This document shows, in pieces, positions 7,312-20,051 of a DNA stretch of 64,000 nt; the stretch's first letter is position 1; each line of letters starts with the position of its first letter. This DNA comes from Pseudomonas sp. R28(2017) (lineage in GTDB: Bacteria > Pseudomonadota > Gammaproteobacteria > Pseudomonadales > Pseudomonadaceae): NCBI RefSeq assembly GCF_002112505.1, contig NZ_NEHW01000019.1, positions 21,014 to 85,013 on the forward strand, written 5' to 3'. The translations under genes were made by a program, and so were the position numbers. The notes under the pieces were generated by a model that saw nothing but the letters and a program-made list of their open reading frames with translations, was not told the origin of the DNA and did no database searches.

Positions 7312-9323
7312 CGGCCAACTCCTTGTTCGGGTGCTGTGACTACCATAGACGGTGGCATAAGCGATACCAGACCAGAGGGTGGGAATAAGCCTTCTTCATA
7401 ATACCGAAAACTGGCAGTCACCAATGCTTGGGCCTCCTCACTCAGTTTCGCCCAACCCGGTAACTTCGTGGTTTTGTTATATATCGTTTTATCCACCTTC
7501 CAATCCGCAATCGCTACCAACACCTCCCGCATATCCGGATCATCAAGGCTGTGCGCCTGGCCAATAGCAATATCCATCGCCGTTACCCAGCGCTGGTTTT
7601 CAGGGCTGCGCAAAACGGCCGAGTGGTAGCTGTTAGTCTCCCTTTCTTTCTTATCTTCGCGCATCCGCTCCTGAATATCATTAGGCGTTTCTTCACGAAA
7701 AATGACGTACTCTTTCACCTCTGAGCCTCGATACACGGGTACTTGGCTTATGGCTGAAGTTTGATCACCGGGCTCTTTGCCAGCGTTCCATCGGGCCAGT
7801 TCTGCATGCGAGTCCACGCGATGAGGGCTGGTACGCACCTTGAACCATTTGAAGCGGGCTTTCGGATTGCCCAGCGCGGAGCGGATACTCACGTCATCGG
7901 GGCTGTCCTTGCCTGCCTGGGTGGGTGTGCCCCGTTCTACCTCGCCGCCAAACAAATCTGGAGCATAGGGTGGGCTTAAAGGTTCGGCATTGATCAGCAC
8001 TTCCTGACCTTTTGCTATTGGCGCTTGCGAGGCCACGGCGCCGCCTGACCACCCGCCAGGGTAGCGGGGTTCCCCTTTGGCACGCAGCACCGTTTGTTGT
8101 ATGGCGTCGCCGACCAGTACCGGCTTACCGTCGCGATGACGCTTGGTCCACAGGCGTTGGTAAAACCGCACGGACTGCAACGCCGCCATCGCCGGTTTGC
8201 CGTCCGGCAAGGTATTGGGCACCCCATAGGTACCGATGCCATGCACGTCGTCCAGGGCGACGGTGGTGTCGTCCGGGCAGAAGTACAGGTAAACCTTGCC
8301 GCGATTATCACGCTCGGGAAAAACGGTGAAGTTGCCGACCGTGTCCCTGCGCGAGCCCTGTATGGGTGACCACCTGGGGCCCGTGCGACCGCCGTAGGTC
8401 TTGCTGTCCCTGAGTGCGGACAGCGGCGGCTGGGCGTGGGGTGCCTGGGTGACTGCGGTGGCGATGTTGATCAATGTGGCGAGTGTGTCATGGGCTTTGG
8501 GGGTGGTTTTGGGCAGCACACTGTAAGGCGTGTCCACCATGATGACGGTGTCGGCACAGCGTTGGCCCTTGTCGATCAACAGGGCTTGCGCAAGCAGGGT
8601 AATCAAGGTGCCTTGACTGTGGCCCATGATGGTGATGGTTTCATCAGGCGATACACGGCGGATCTCACTGACCAACATGGCCAATCGCGTTGCTGCGAGC
8701 ACAAAGTAACGCCGGTGTGGGCCTTTACCCATGTACTGGGTGTTGGAGAGCATGGGTTGTGCGAGATGCCGGATAAACTTGGCAAAGCCGGGGCTGTACA
8801 TCTCCAGCAGGTTGTTGGTGGCATTGGCGAAGAACCCGCCGCCTTTGGCGAAGTGCCGGTCCAGGCGGTTTTCGAACACGTCCTGGTATTGGCCGCGCAG
8901 TTTGGTCGGATCGTCGTTTTTATCGCGCTTGATCTCGCCAGGCTCAGCACGATAGCCCCAGTAAAACGGGATCATCAGGCTGCGTGTTTTCGGGTCGGCC
9001 GTGTCTCGCCGATAGAGGTACGTGTCTGGATCGTCCAGCTTTGCAATGTCATCTTCACTGCGCTCTTTAACTGGGCGTTTGTCCGCAGCACTGTAGGCAG
9101 CCCCATACCGCCCCGCCTTCAGATCAGGCCGATCCAGACGCTCATTCACCCCCTGGCACAACCCCGTCTCCACCGATTCGTATGAAGCCCCCGGGTCATT
9201 CACGCCGTGCAAGAAGATCACCACCCCTGGCAGGTCGGCGGGCACTTCCATTTTGCGTTCGGTGCTGAAGTTGGGTACCAGCCGTGTGACGCTTTCAGCC
9301 ACGGTAATTTGATCGCCACTCAT
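7308..9323 (-). CDS. tle3: Tle3-family T6SS antibacterial phospholipase effector
   Basis: A 671-residue alpha/beta-hydrolase effector. The oxyanion region FLHGVND is at residues 37-43 and the nucleophile elbow GHSQG at 234-238 (serine 236), placing it among Tle lipases; the large size and the Tla3 neighbour point to Tle3. Such enzymes attack phospholipids of rival bacteria after T6SS delivery to the periplasm. There is no signal peptide, as expected for T6SS cargo. The start overlaps the vgrG stop (ATGA) and the stop overlaps tla3-A, so vgrG-tle3-tla3-PAAR forms one coupled operon. In P. aeruginosa the immunity gene tli3 lies between vgrG and tle3; here there is no room for it. Confidence 0.9.
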   Translation of the reverse strand: MSGDQITVAESVTRLVPNFSTERKMEVPADLPGVVIFLHGVNDPGASYESVETGLCQGVNERLDRPDLKAGRYGAAYSAADKRPVKERSEDDIAKLDDPDTYLYRRDTADPKTRSLMIPFYWGYRAEPGEIKRDKNDDPTKLRGQYQDVFENRLDRHFAKGGGFFANATNNLLEMYSPGFAKFIRHLAQPMLSNTQYMGKGPHRRYFVLAATRLAMLVSEIRRVSPDETITIMGHSQGTLITLLAQALLIDKGQRCADTVIMVDTPYSVLPKTTPKAHDTLATLINIATAVTQAPHAQPPLSALRDSKTYGGRTGPRWSPIQGSRRDTVGNFTVFPERDNRGKVYLYFCPDDTTVALDDVHGIGTYGVPNTLPDGKPAMAALQSVRFYQRLWTKRHRDGKPVLVGDAIQQTVLRAKGEPRYPGGWSGGAVASQAPIAKGQEVLINAEPLSPPYAPDLFGGEVERGTPTQAGKDSPDDVSIRSALGNPKARFKWFKVRTSPHRVDSHAELARWNAGKEPGDQTSAISQVPVYRGSEVKEYVIFREETPNDIQERMREDKKERETNSYHSAVLRSPENQRWVTAMDIAIGQAHSLDDPDMREVLVAIADWKVDKTIYNKTTKLPGWAKLSEEAQALVTASFRYYEEGLFPPSGLVSLMPPSMVVTAPEQGVGR

Positions 9324-11875
9324 TGGCTGCCTCCTTTGCTGCTGGTGCTGCGCAAGGCAGCCACTTGTGCCTGGTGCATCGCTTCGCGCTCGACGCGTTC
9401 GGTAAGCCCACTGGCGTCGGTCAGGCCTTGCACGGTGCTGCCATCTTCAAGCGTGATCTGGTAGGCGTGGTCTACGGCCATCCGCACGCTGTCTTCAGCG
9501 TGCCCCGGGTAGTGGAAGGCCAGGCGTTGCGCCGCCGGGTCGCGGGTGAATGCCGGCCCCTGGGCGCTGTCGGTTTTAGGTCCGACCCAGTCATGCTCAC
9601 TGGCATGGACGATCACCTTGCCCTGGCTGCCGATTTCGACGCCGCCACCGATCTTGATGTAACTGCCATCGTCGGCCACCAAACGAATGGTGGGTGCGGT
9701 GACGACGACCTCGCCTTCGGCGGCCGACAGGTGCAGGTTCTTTTGGGCATTGACGGTGATGTCGTCTTCCTGGGCCTGCACCAGCACTTTGCCGCGGTTG
9801 GCGATAGCACTGATGCCCTCGTCCTGGGCGAAGGCACTGATACCCTTGCCAGCTTGCAGGCGCATGGCGGCGCCGCTGGTCATTTGCAGATGGTCCTGGG
9901 CGGTGGTGTCGTGGTTCGCGCCGGCGTAGTGGGTTTGCGAGCGCGGTGTGGCGCTGGCGATTCCCGCCTCGGCCGCAACGGCCATCACGGGGTCGCCCGG
10001 GCTGTCGCTGTCGGGCGCAGGCCACTGTTTCAGGGCCTGGCTCACGTCATCGATGCCCTCGCTGTCCACGGCCGCACCCCCGCGTGCGGCGGCGGTTTGC
10101 CCAAGGCTCTTGAACAGCTCCCCGCACTCGGCCAGCAGTTTGAGCAGTTCTTCGCGGTCCAGCTGCGCGCCCGTGGCGTCGTGGCGTGCATAGGTGGTCA
10201 GTAGCAGGCCTTGGGCGGCGCGCAGGGCAATCGCGGCGTCGGTGCGCAGTTCGGCACCGTTGCCACGGGCCTTGGCCTGGCCGTCGGTCCGCGGCTCGGT
10301 GAGCTTGCCCAGGTTGAGTGCCGTGGCGTGGTGCGTGGTACCGACGCGGGCACGCAAGGCGCCCGGCGTGTCATCGAACAACAGCTCGTTGAAACCACGG
10401 CCCTTGTGCTCCTGGGTCTGGATGCCGGAGAGCGCGCGGTTGCCTGGCAAGCCTGAGGCCTTGCTGAACCGCGGCGGCGTCTGCTCGGCGTTGTACAGCA
10501 CCGAGGTGACCACAGGGCGGTCGATATCGCCGGCCAGGAAGGTCACCAGCACTTCCTGGCCGATACGCGGCAAGAACTGGTGACCGAAGCCACTGCCAGC
10601 GCTGGGCATCGCCACCCGCACCCAGGTGGTGCCCTGGGGCAGGCTGTCGCCGCGCTGCCAGTGGAACCGGACCTGCACCCGCGCCAGCTCGTCAGTGAAC
10701 ACTTCCTCGCCTTCCGGCCCGACCACGATTGCACTGAGCGGCCCGTTGATGGTGGGGCGCGGTACGGTGATCGGGTGGCGGTAAGGGATGCTCTGGCGAA
10801 TGCAGACAAACTGGTTGTCGTAGCCTGCGGGCTCGTCGGAAAAATAGTTGTTGCGCCCCTGGTGTTCGACCGACACCAGCAGGAACTGGCGAGCGTCCGC
10901 TGCGCCGCGTTCATGGTCGAAGTGCTGGGTCAGTTCGAAGCTGTAGCCCGGCCGCATGGCCCGGCAGTTGCTGCTGCCGCTGAAGGTCTTGGCCTGGGCT
11001 TCAATGATCTCCAGGTGGCGACGGACCAGCGACTCGCCGCCGTCGCGCTGGCCATGGCTGTAGGCACCGAAAAAATCGTAGACCTCGTAGGACGCGACGT
11101 CGCCCTGTTCATTGAGGCTGCCCATCTCGATGGACAAGGGATTTCTCGGTTGCTTGTAATCGAAGGTCTGGATGGCCATCTTGCCAGGTTGCAAGCCCCG
11201 GTGGCTGCGCCACTGGGTGATCGAGTCACTGGTCTCGGTGACGAAGGCGCTGTGGTAGCGGATCTGCGGTTGTTCGGGCAGCGCTTCCAGGCCTTGGGAC
11301 CGATCCGTGATGATCAGGTTGTGCCCGTCCTTGCTGTGATCGAAGTAGAAGAACAGGCCGTCCTGCTCCAGCAAGCGCAGCACGAAATTCAGGTCGGTTT
11401 CGCGGTACTGGGTGATGTAGCTGTGGGGCTTGAGCGGCCTGAGCAGGTGAAACTCGAATTGGCGCAACCCGCCGTAATGCTCGAACACCGTCCGAATGAC
11501 CGCTTCAATGGTCTGCTCTTGGAAGATCCGCGAATCAACACGTCGTGACAGCATCCACAGCCAGGGGCTGAGTGTCGCGCTGTAACGCGCCAGGCCGCCG
11601 TCGCTGCCCAGCAGGTTGAAGCGGGTGATGTGGCCATGGATAGGGCGCACGCCGCCGTCGGCAAGTTCGATCTCCAGAAGGGCGGGCTGGCCCATCAATG
11701 ACTTGAGTTCGAGCCTGGCATCCTGGCTGATCAGCGACAGCTCGAAGCTGAACAGCGTGGACAACCCTTCTGTGCCGCTGAAGTGCTCCAGCAACAACGC
11801 CTGGTCATCCTGGAGGGGGGTGGTGAGTTTGATCAGGCGGCGGTTCTGTGGTGTAAAAATGCTCGTCAATTCCAT
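9320..11875 (-). CDS. vgrG: VgrG T6SS spike protein
   Basis: An 851-residue VgrG. The chosen start ATG (11875, MELTSIFTPQNR) has AGGGA about nine bases upstream; a frame open to 11950 gives an unlikely 25-residue extension. Domains in order: gp27-like region (about 1-380, with GHITRFNLLG), gp5-type OB fold (about 385-470, TTWVRVAMPSAGSGFG and FLPRIGQEVLVTFLAGD), a coiled/needle region, then a DUF2345-type beta-helix (VVTAPTIRLVADDGSY), and a short tail ending SSKGGSQ. No HExxH motif is visible, so unlike P. aeruginosa VgrG2b it appears to carry no metallopeptidase domain. It heads the effector operon. No T6SS core genes occur in the window, so this is an orphan vgrG island. Confidence 0.96.
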   Translation of the reverse strand: MELTSIFTPQNRRLIKLTTPLQDDQALLLEHFSGTEGLSTLFSFELSLISQDARLELKSLMGQPALLEIELADGGVRPIHGHITRFNLLGSDGGLARYSATLSPWLWMLSRRVDSRIFQEQTIEAVIRTVFEHYGGLRQFEFHLLRPLKPHSYITQYRETDLNFVLRLLEQDGLFFYFDHSKDGHNLIITDRSQGLEALPEQPQIRYHSAFVTETSDSITQWRSHRGLQPGKMAIQTFDYKQPRNPLSIEMGSLNEQGDVASYEVYDFFGAYSHGQRDGGESLVRRHLEIIEAQAKTFSGSSNCRAMRPGYSFELTQHFDHERGAADARQFLLVSVEHQGRNNYFSDEPAGYDNQFVCIRQSIPYRHPITVPRPTINGPLSAIVVGPEGEEVFTDELARVQVRFHWQRGDSLPQGTTWVRVAMPSAGSGFGHQFLPRIGQEVLVTFLAGDIDRPVVTSVLYNAEQTPPRFSKASGLPGNRALSGIQTQEHKGRGFNELLFDDTPGALRARVGTTHHATALNLGKLTEPRTDGQAKARGNGAELRTDAAIALRAAQGLLLTTYARHDATGAQLDREELLKLLAECGELFKSLGQTAAARGGAAVDSEGIDDVSQALKQWPAPDSDSPGDPVMAVAAEAGIASATPRSQTHYAGANHDTTAQDHLQMTSGAAMRLQAGKGISAFAQDEGISAIANRGKVLVQAQEDDITVNAQKNLHLSAAEGEVVVTAPTIRLVADDGSYIKIGGGVEIGSQGKVIVHASEHDWVGPKTDSAQGPAFTRDPAAQRLAFHYPGHAEDSVRMAVDHAYQITLEDGSTVQGLTDASGLTERVEREAMHQAQVAALRSTSSKGGSQ

Positions 11876-12039
11876 CGACGTAATATCCCTGCGCAAAACA
11901 AGTCGCGGAAGGTAGCACAGGTTTTGGCAGCATCGGACCGATCGGGGCACGACTTAGTTTGTCAAGACGTGACGGTCATTCCATTGCCAGGGTTTTTCAC
12001 CTATTGTCGAACCTCCGTCCCTGAATGATCGGCCGCTCT

Positions 12040-12786
12040 ATGGAGAAAGTCATCGTCATCACCGGTGCCAGCCGTGGCATCGGCGCCGCCACCGCCTTGC
12101 AGGCCGCCCGCGAGGGCTACCGCATCTGCATCAACTACCACGCCGACGACCAGGCCGCCGAGCATATCCTCGCCCAGGTCCGCGCCCTCGGCGCCGAGGC
12201 CATCACCGTACGTGCCGACGCCAGTGTCGAAGACGAGGTGATCCAGTTGTTCCACCGCGTCGACCAGGAGCTCGGCCCGGTGACCGCACTGGTCAACAAC
12301 GCCGGCACCATCGGCCAGCAAAGCCGTGTCGAGGACATGTCCGAGTTCCGCCTGCTCAAGGTGATGAAGACCAACGTCGTCGGCCCCATGCTCTGTGCCA
12401 AGCACGCCTTGCTGCGCATGGCTCGCCGCCACGGCGGGCACGGTGGCGCGATCGTCAATGTGTCCTCGGTCGCGGCGCGCCTGGGTTCACCCAACGAGTA
12501 CGTCGACTACGCCGCCTCCAAAGGCGCGCTGGATACCTTCACCCTCGGCCTGGCCAAGGAAGTGGCGGGCGAGGGCGTGCGGGTCAACGGCGTGCGACCG
12601 GGCTACATCCATACTGGCTTCCATGCTCTTTCCGGTGACCCCGACCGCGTGGCCAAGCTCGAACCAGGCCTGCCCATGGGCCGCGGCGGCCGTGCGGAAG
12701 AAGTGGCCGAGGCGATCCTCTGGCTGCTGTCGGACAAGGCCTCGTACTCCACCGGCAGTTTCATCGACCTGGGCGGCGGGCGCTGA
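12040..12786 (+). CDS. SDR-family NAD(P)-dependent oxidoreductase
   Basis: A 248-residue classical short-chain dehydrogenase. The cofactor motif TGASRGIG is at residues 7-14, NNAG near 86, the catalytic serine in NVSSVAA, and YVDYAASKG carries the active Tyr and Lys. The C-terminus FIDLGGGR is typical. Asn in CINYHADDQ after beta-2 suggests NADP(H) or NAD use cannot be told apart by eye. I chose ATG 12040 because the TGxxxGxG motif then starts at the normal distance; ATG 12025 is possible. The gene stands alone, converging on a histidine kinase gene 10 bp away. The substrate is unknown. Confidence 0.9.
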   Translation: MEKVIVITGASRGIGAATALQAAREGYRICINYHADDQAAEHILAQVRALGAEAITVRADASVEDEVIQLFHRVDQELGPVTALVNNAGTIGQQSRVEDMSEFRLLKVMKTNVVGPMLCAKHALLRMARRHGGHGGAIVNVSSVAARLGSPNEYVDYAASKGALDTFTLGLAKEVAGEGVRVNGVRPGYIHTGFHALSGDPDRVAKLEPGLPMGRGGRAEEVAEAILWLLSDKASYSTGSFIDLGGGR

Positions 12787-12796
12787 GCGCGGCCCG

Positions 12797-14914
<2,118 letters not shown>

Positions 14915-14920
14915 AGCGGG

Positions 14921-16558
<1,638 letters not shown>

Positions 16559-16559
16559 G

Positions 16560-16584
16560 GAGCGATCCCGCGTGTGGGTCGCTC
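16560..16584. terminator. Hairpin between the kinase start and the MocR stop
   Basis: GAGCGATCCC and GGGTCGCTC pair with one bulge around a short loop, just upstream of the kinase ATG on the minus strand. There is no U-tract, so it could also act as a 5' leader hairpin for the kinase mRNA. Confidence 0.35.
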
Positions 16585-16614
16585 AACTATAGCCGCACTT
16601 CTTCGGCTCTTCCT

Positions 16615-18024
16615 TCAGAACGAGCGGATGATCCGCCCCAGGGTTTCCATGGCGCGTTCGGCGTTCTCGTTCCATGGTGAACCGTAGTTCAGGCGGATGC
16701 AGTTGCCGAAGCGCCGAGTCGGCGAAAAGATCGGCCCTGGCGCAATACTGATGCCCTGGGCCAGGGCCATGTGGAACAGCTTGAGGGCGTCCATCTGTTC
16801 GGGCAGCTCCAGCCACAGGAAGTAGCCGCCGGAGGGCTGGCTGACGCGGGTCTGCGCCGGGAAATGGCGGGCGATGGCCGCCAGCATGTTGGCCTGCTGG
16901 CCCTCCAGAGCGTAGCGCAGCTTGCGCAGGTGGCGGTCGTAGCCGCCGTGTTGCAGGTAGTCGGCGATGGCCGCCTGGGCTGGCATCGAGGCGCACAGCG
17001 AGGTCATCAGTTTCAGCCGTTCGATCTTCTGCGCGAAACGCCCGGCGGCCACCCAGCCGATGCGGTAGCCCGGTGCCAGGCTCTTGGCGAACGAGCCGCA
17101 GTGCATCACCAGGCCCTGGGTGTCGAAGGCCTTGGCCGGTTTCGGGGCCTGTTGCGCGTAATACAGCTCGGCGTAGACATCGTCCTCGATCAACGGCATC
17201 TGGTGCCGACGCAGCAGCTCGACCAGGGCCTGTTTCTTGGCTTCGGGCATGCTCGCGCCCACCGGGTTCTGGAAGTTGGTCATGCACCACACGGCCTTGA
17301 CCGGGTGCTTGTCCAGGGTCTGGGCCAGCACCGTCAGGTCCATGCCCTCGCGCGGGTGCACCGGGATCTCCACGGCCTTGAGCTTCAGCCGCTCCAGCAC
17401 CTGCAGGCAGGCATAGAAGGCCGGCGCCTCGATGGCCACCAGGTCGCCGGGTTCGGTCACGGCCTGCAAACACAGGTTCAGGGCTTCCAGCGCGCCATTG
17501 GTGATCAGCAGTTCTTCCATCGGCAGCATCAGCCCGCCGACCATGTAGCGCAGGGCGATCTGCCGGCGCAGCTGCGGGTTGCCCGGCGACAGGTCGGTGA
17601 CCACCATGCGCGGGTCCATGGCCCGGCTGGCACTGGCCAGCGAGCGTGACAGGCGCTGCAGTGGGAACAGCTCGGGGCTGGGGAAGGCTGAGCCGAACGG
17701 CACGGTGCTCGGGTCCTTGATCGAATCGAGGATCGAGAACACCAGGCCGCTGACGTCCACCTCGGTCGATTCGCTGAGCGGTTCCAGCGCCTGCGGTTCG
17801 CTGAACTGGCGCGGGGCATGGGCATTGACGAAGTAGCCCGAGCGCGGCCTGGCGCGGATCAGCCCGCGGCGCTCGAGCAGGTAGTAGGCCTGGAACACCG
17901 TGGACGGGCTGACGCCATGGGTCTGGCTGGCATAGCGTACCGAAGGCACGCGCTGGCCTGGGCCGAGCACCCCGGAGCGGATCAGTTCGGCAATGTCGTC
18001 GGCGAAGCGTTCGTAGCGTTTCAT
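16615..18024 (-). CDS. MocR-type regulator: GntR winged helix fused to aminotransferase-like domain
   Basis: A 469-residue PdxR/MocR-family protein. Residues 1-70 form a GntR winged helix (VPSVRYASQTHGVSPSTV, LERRGLIRARPRSGYFV). Residues about 110-465 are a fold-type I aminotransferase domain with the PLP lysine K314 in SFAKSLAPGYRIGW and the pyridine-contact region EDDVYAELYY. Such proteins are usually dimeric, PLP-sensing regulators. It lies 39 bp downstream of ccoG on the same strand, with no obvious functional tie. The regulated gene is not evident; MocR regulators often act on a divergent neighbour, but here none is divergent. Confidence 0.92.
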   Translation of the reverse strand: MKRYERFADDIAELIRSGVLGPGQRVPSVRYASQTHGVSPSTVFQAYYLLERRGLIRARPRSGYFVNAHAPRQFSEPQALEPLSESTEVDVSGLVFSILDSIKDPSTVPFGSAFPSPELFPLQRLSRSLASASRAMDPRMVVTDLSPGNPQLRRQIALRYMVGGLMLPMEELLITNGALEALNLCLQAVTEPGDLVAIEAPAFYACLQVLERLKLKAVEIPVHPREGMDLTVLAQTLDKHPVKAVWCMTNFQNPVGASMPEAKKQALVELLRRHQMPLIEDDVYAELYYAQQAPKPAKAFDTQGLVMHCGSFAKSLAPGYRIGWVAAGRFAQKIERLKLMTSLCASMPAQAAIADYLQHGGYDRHLRKLRYALEGQQANMLAAIARHFPAQTRVSQPSGGYFLWLELPEQMDALKLFHMALAQGISIAPGPIFSPTRRFGNCIRLNYGSPWNENAERAMETLGRIIRSF

Positions 18025-18063
18025 GGGGGCTCGGCAGGCAAGGTGAACAATCAGTGTAAGGGA

Positions 18064-19434
18064 TCAGCGGTTCAGTGGCGCCACGAAGCGGCTGCGCGCC
18101 ACGCTGCGCACGGCGGGCTGGTCGCTGTCGCGGATTTCGAAGGCCAGCTCCTGCGAGCTGCTGGCGGGGCGCTCGGCCAGCATCGCCACCGACACCGGCA
18201 GCTCGCTCATTTCTCCGGCCGGGATGCTGAACGCGGTGTTACCGTGCAGTTCGAAGCCCTCGGCATCCAGCAGGCGCAGGTGGTAACGCTGGGGGTGCGC
18301 GGTTTTGTTGATGACCTTGAGCAGGTAGATGTTCTCGATCTGGCCCTGGGCATTCTCGCGGAACAGGCCGCGGTCCTTGATCACGTCCAGCGACACCATC
18401 GGGCGCAGCTGCAGGGCTACCACCAGCGCGCCGATCATCAGCACCAGGGCAGCGATGTAGCCCAGCAGGCGCGGGCGCAGCCAGTGGGTGGTGCCGCCTT
18501 GCAAGCTGTGCTCGGACTTGTAGCCGATCAGGCCGCGCGGGTAACCCATCTTGCCCATGACATTGTCGCAGGCATCGATACAGGCGGCGCAACCGATGCA
18601 GGCCATCTGCAGGCCATCGCGGATATCGATACCGGTGGGGCAGACCTGCACGCACAGGGTGCAGTCGATGCAGTCACCCAGGCCCTGGGCGCGGGCGTCA
18701 CTGCCTCTCTTGCGCGGGCCACGGGATTCGCCGCGACGCGGGTCGTAGGCCACGGCCAGGGTGTCCTTGTCGAACATCACGCTCTGGAAGCGTGCATACG
18801 GGCACATGTGCAGGCATACCGCCTCGCGCAGCCAGCCGGCATTCAGATACGTGGCGGCGGTGAAGAACAGCACCCAGAACAGCGCCACGCCGCCCAGTTG
18901 CAGGGTGAACAGTTCGTGGGCCAGAGGGCGGATCGGCGTGAAGTAGCCGACGAAAGTCAGCCCGGTGAGCACGCCGATGGCCAGCCACAGGCTGTGCTTG
19001 AGCGTGCGCCGGGCCAGTTTGTTCAGGCTCCACGGCGCGGCGGCCAGCTTGATGCGCTGGTTGCGGTCGCCTTCGGTGACCTTTTCGCACCACATGAACA
19101 GCCAGGTCCAGGTGCTTTGCGGGCAGCTGTAACCGCACCACACCCGGCCGGCGTAGACGGTGATGGCGAACAGGCCGAAGGCGCAGATGATCAGCAGCGC
19201 CGAGAGCAGGATGAAGTCCTGCGGCCAGAAGGTGGCGCCGAAGATGTGGAACTTGCTGTCGGCCAAGTCCCACAGCACGGCCTGGCGACCGTTCCAGTCG
19301 AGCCAGGCGGTGCCGAAGAACAGCACGAACAGCGCGCCGGCGAAGGCAATGCGCAGCGTGCGGTACAGGCCGGTGAAACTGCGGGTGTGGATGCCACTGG
19401 CGGCAATCTGGATGGCATGGATTCGTTCAGTCAT
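18064..19434 (-). CDS. ccoG: Cytochrome c oxidase accessory protein CcoG (RdxA/FixG family)
   Basis: A 456-residue membrane ferredoxin-like protein. Helices near residues 35-55, 85-105, 155-175 and 190-210 surround the motif YCGYSCPQSTW. A double 4Fe-4S cluster region follows (CIDCTLCVQVCPTGID and CIGCAACIDACD), then another helix and a C-terminal Ig-like domain (about 350-456). CcoG helps supply copper in cbb3-type oxidase assembly by reducing Cu(II). The start ATG 19434 (MTERIHAIQIAASG) is preferred to an upstream ATG at 19473 that adds 13 polar residues. No cco structural genes are in the window, so it may be a second, unlinked copy. Confidence 0.93.
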   Translation of the reverse strand: MTERIHAIQIAASGIHTRSFTGLYRTLRIAFAGALFVLFFGTAWLDWNGRQAVLWDLADSKFHIFGATFWPQDFILLSALLIICAFGLFAITVYAGRVWCGYSCPQSTWTWLFMWCEKVTEGDRNQRIKLAAAPWSLNKLARRTLKHSLWLAIGVLTGLTFVGYFTPIRPLAHELFTLQLGGVALFWVLFFTAATYLNAGWLREAVCLHMCPYARFQSVMFDKDTLAVAYDPRRGESRGPRKRGSDARAQGLGDCIDCTLCVQVCPTGIDIRDGLQMACIGCAACIDACDNVMGKMGYPRGLIGYKSEHSLQGGTTHWLRPRLLGYIAALVLMIGALVVALQLRPMVSLDVIKDRGLFRENAQGQIENIYLLKVINKTAHPQRYHLRLLDAEGFELHGNTAFSIPAGEMSELPVSVAMLAERPASSSQELAFEIRDSDQPAVRSVARSRFVAPLNR

Positions 19435-19556
19435 GGCGTCGGTGCTCTTACGGCCTCGATCAGGCACGAGCACTATGGCCCCCGAACTGTTTTCAGCACA
19501 GGCTCAGGTCACGTGTTAAAAACCATATCAGATTGCCGCAAATTGTGTCCGAAGCC

Positions 19557-19796
19557 CTAGATCACTGAGCCTGGCGTGCTGGCCTTGAGGTGCCTGCGGC
19601 TATCCACCGCACCCGCCACAGTCAGCGCGTCGGCTTCGGCTTCGGTGATCGGGAAGCGCTCGCCGGCGAGGATGGCCACGGACATGCGCAGCTGTTCGTC
19701 GGTGACGATTTCGATCTCGGGGCCTTTGCCTTCGATGCGCAGTTTGTCGCCGATCAGGGTGCAGCGTTGAGTGCTTTCTTCGATCTCGATGGGCAT
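19557..19796 (-). CDS. Small conserved hypothetical protein, probably DUF3203
   Basis: A 79-residue acidic protein, MPIEIEESTQRCTLIGDKL at the start and a central ERFPITEAEADALTVAGAVDSR. I think it belongs to DUF3203, a small cytosolic family of pseudomonads of unknown function; this is from memory. A ribosome site (GGAGG, 19805-19809 on the complement) precedes the ATG. It stands alone between ccoG and a REP pair. Confidence 0.7.
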   Translation of the reverse strand: MPIEIEESTQRCTLIGDKLRIEGKGPEIEIVTDEQLRMSVAILAGERFPITEAEADALTVAGAVDSRRHLKASTPGSVI

Positions 19797-19918
19797 GGTG
19801 GGGTCCTCCGGGGGCGGTTACAGGTTGTGACCACAGGTGGGGGGAGGTTGCTGCATCGGCGTGCCCGGTGGGCACTTTGCTGCTTGTACAAGGGTCAATC
19901 TTTTGAGGTGCTTGTGCA

Positions 19919-20012
19919 GGCCTCTTCGCGGGCAAGCCCGCTCCCACAGGTGCTGTGCAGCTCCTGAGTGCTGTGCGGTACCTGTGGGAGCGGGCTTGCC
20001 CGCGAAGAGGCC
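19919..20012. repeat. REP pair (two inverted REP units)
   Basis: Two 32-bp arms, 19919-19950 and 19981-20012, are exact reverse complements. Each holds the P. putida REP core (GCGGGCAAGCCCGCTCCCAC). The spacer is 30 bp. The pair sits between the DUF3203-like gene and mgtC, 39 bp before the mgtC start. Confidence 0.9.
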
Positions 20013-20051
20013 GGTGCAGGCAGCACATCCCTTCAGCCCGGTACCCAATCC

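Noticed and set aside
11966..11971. TTGACA box upstream of vgrG as a sigma-70 promoter
   Set aside because: No matching -10 hexamer at 16-18 bp spacing, so not reported as a promoter.
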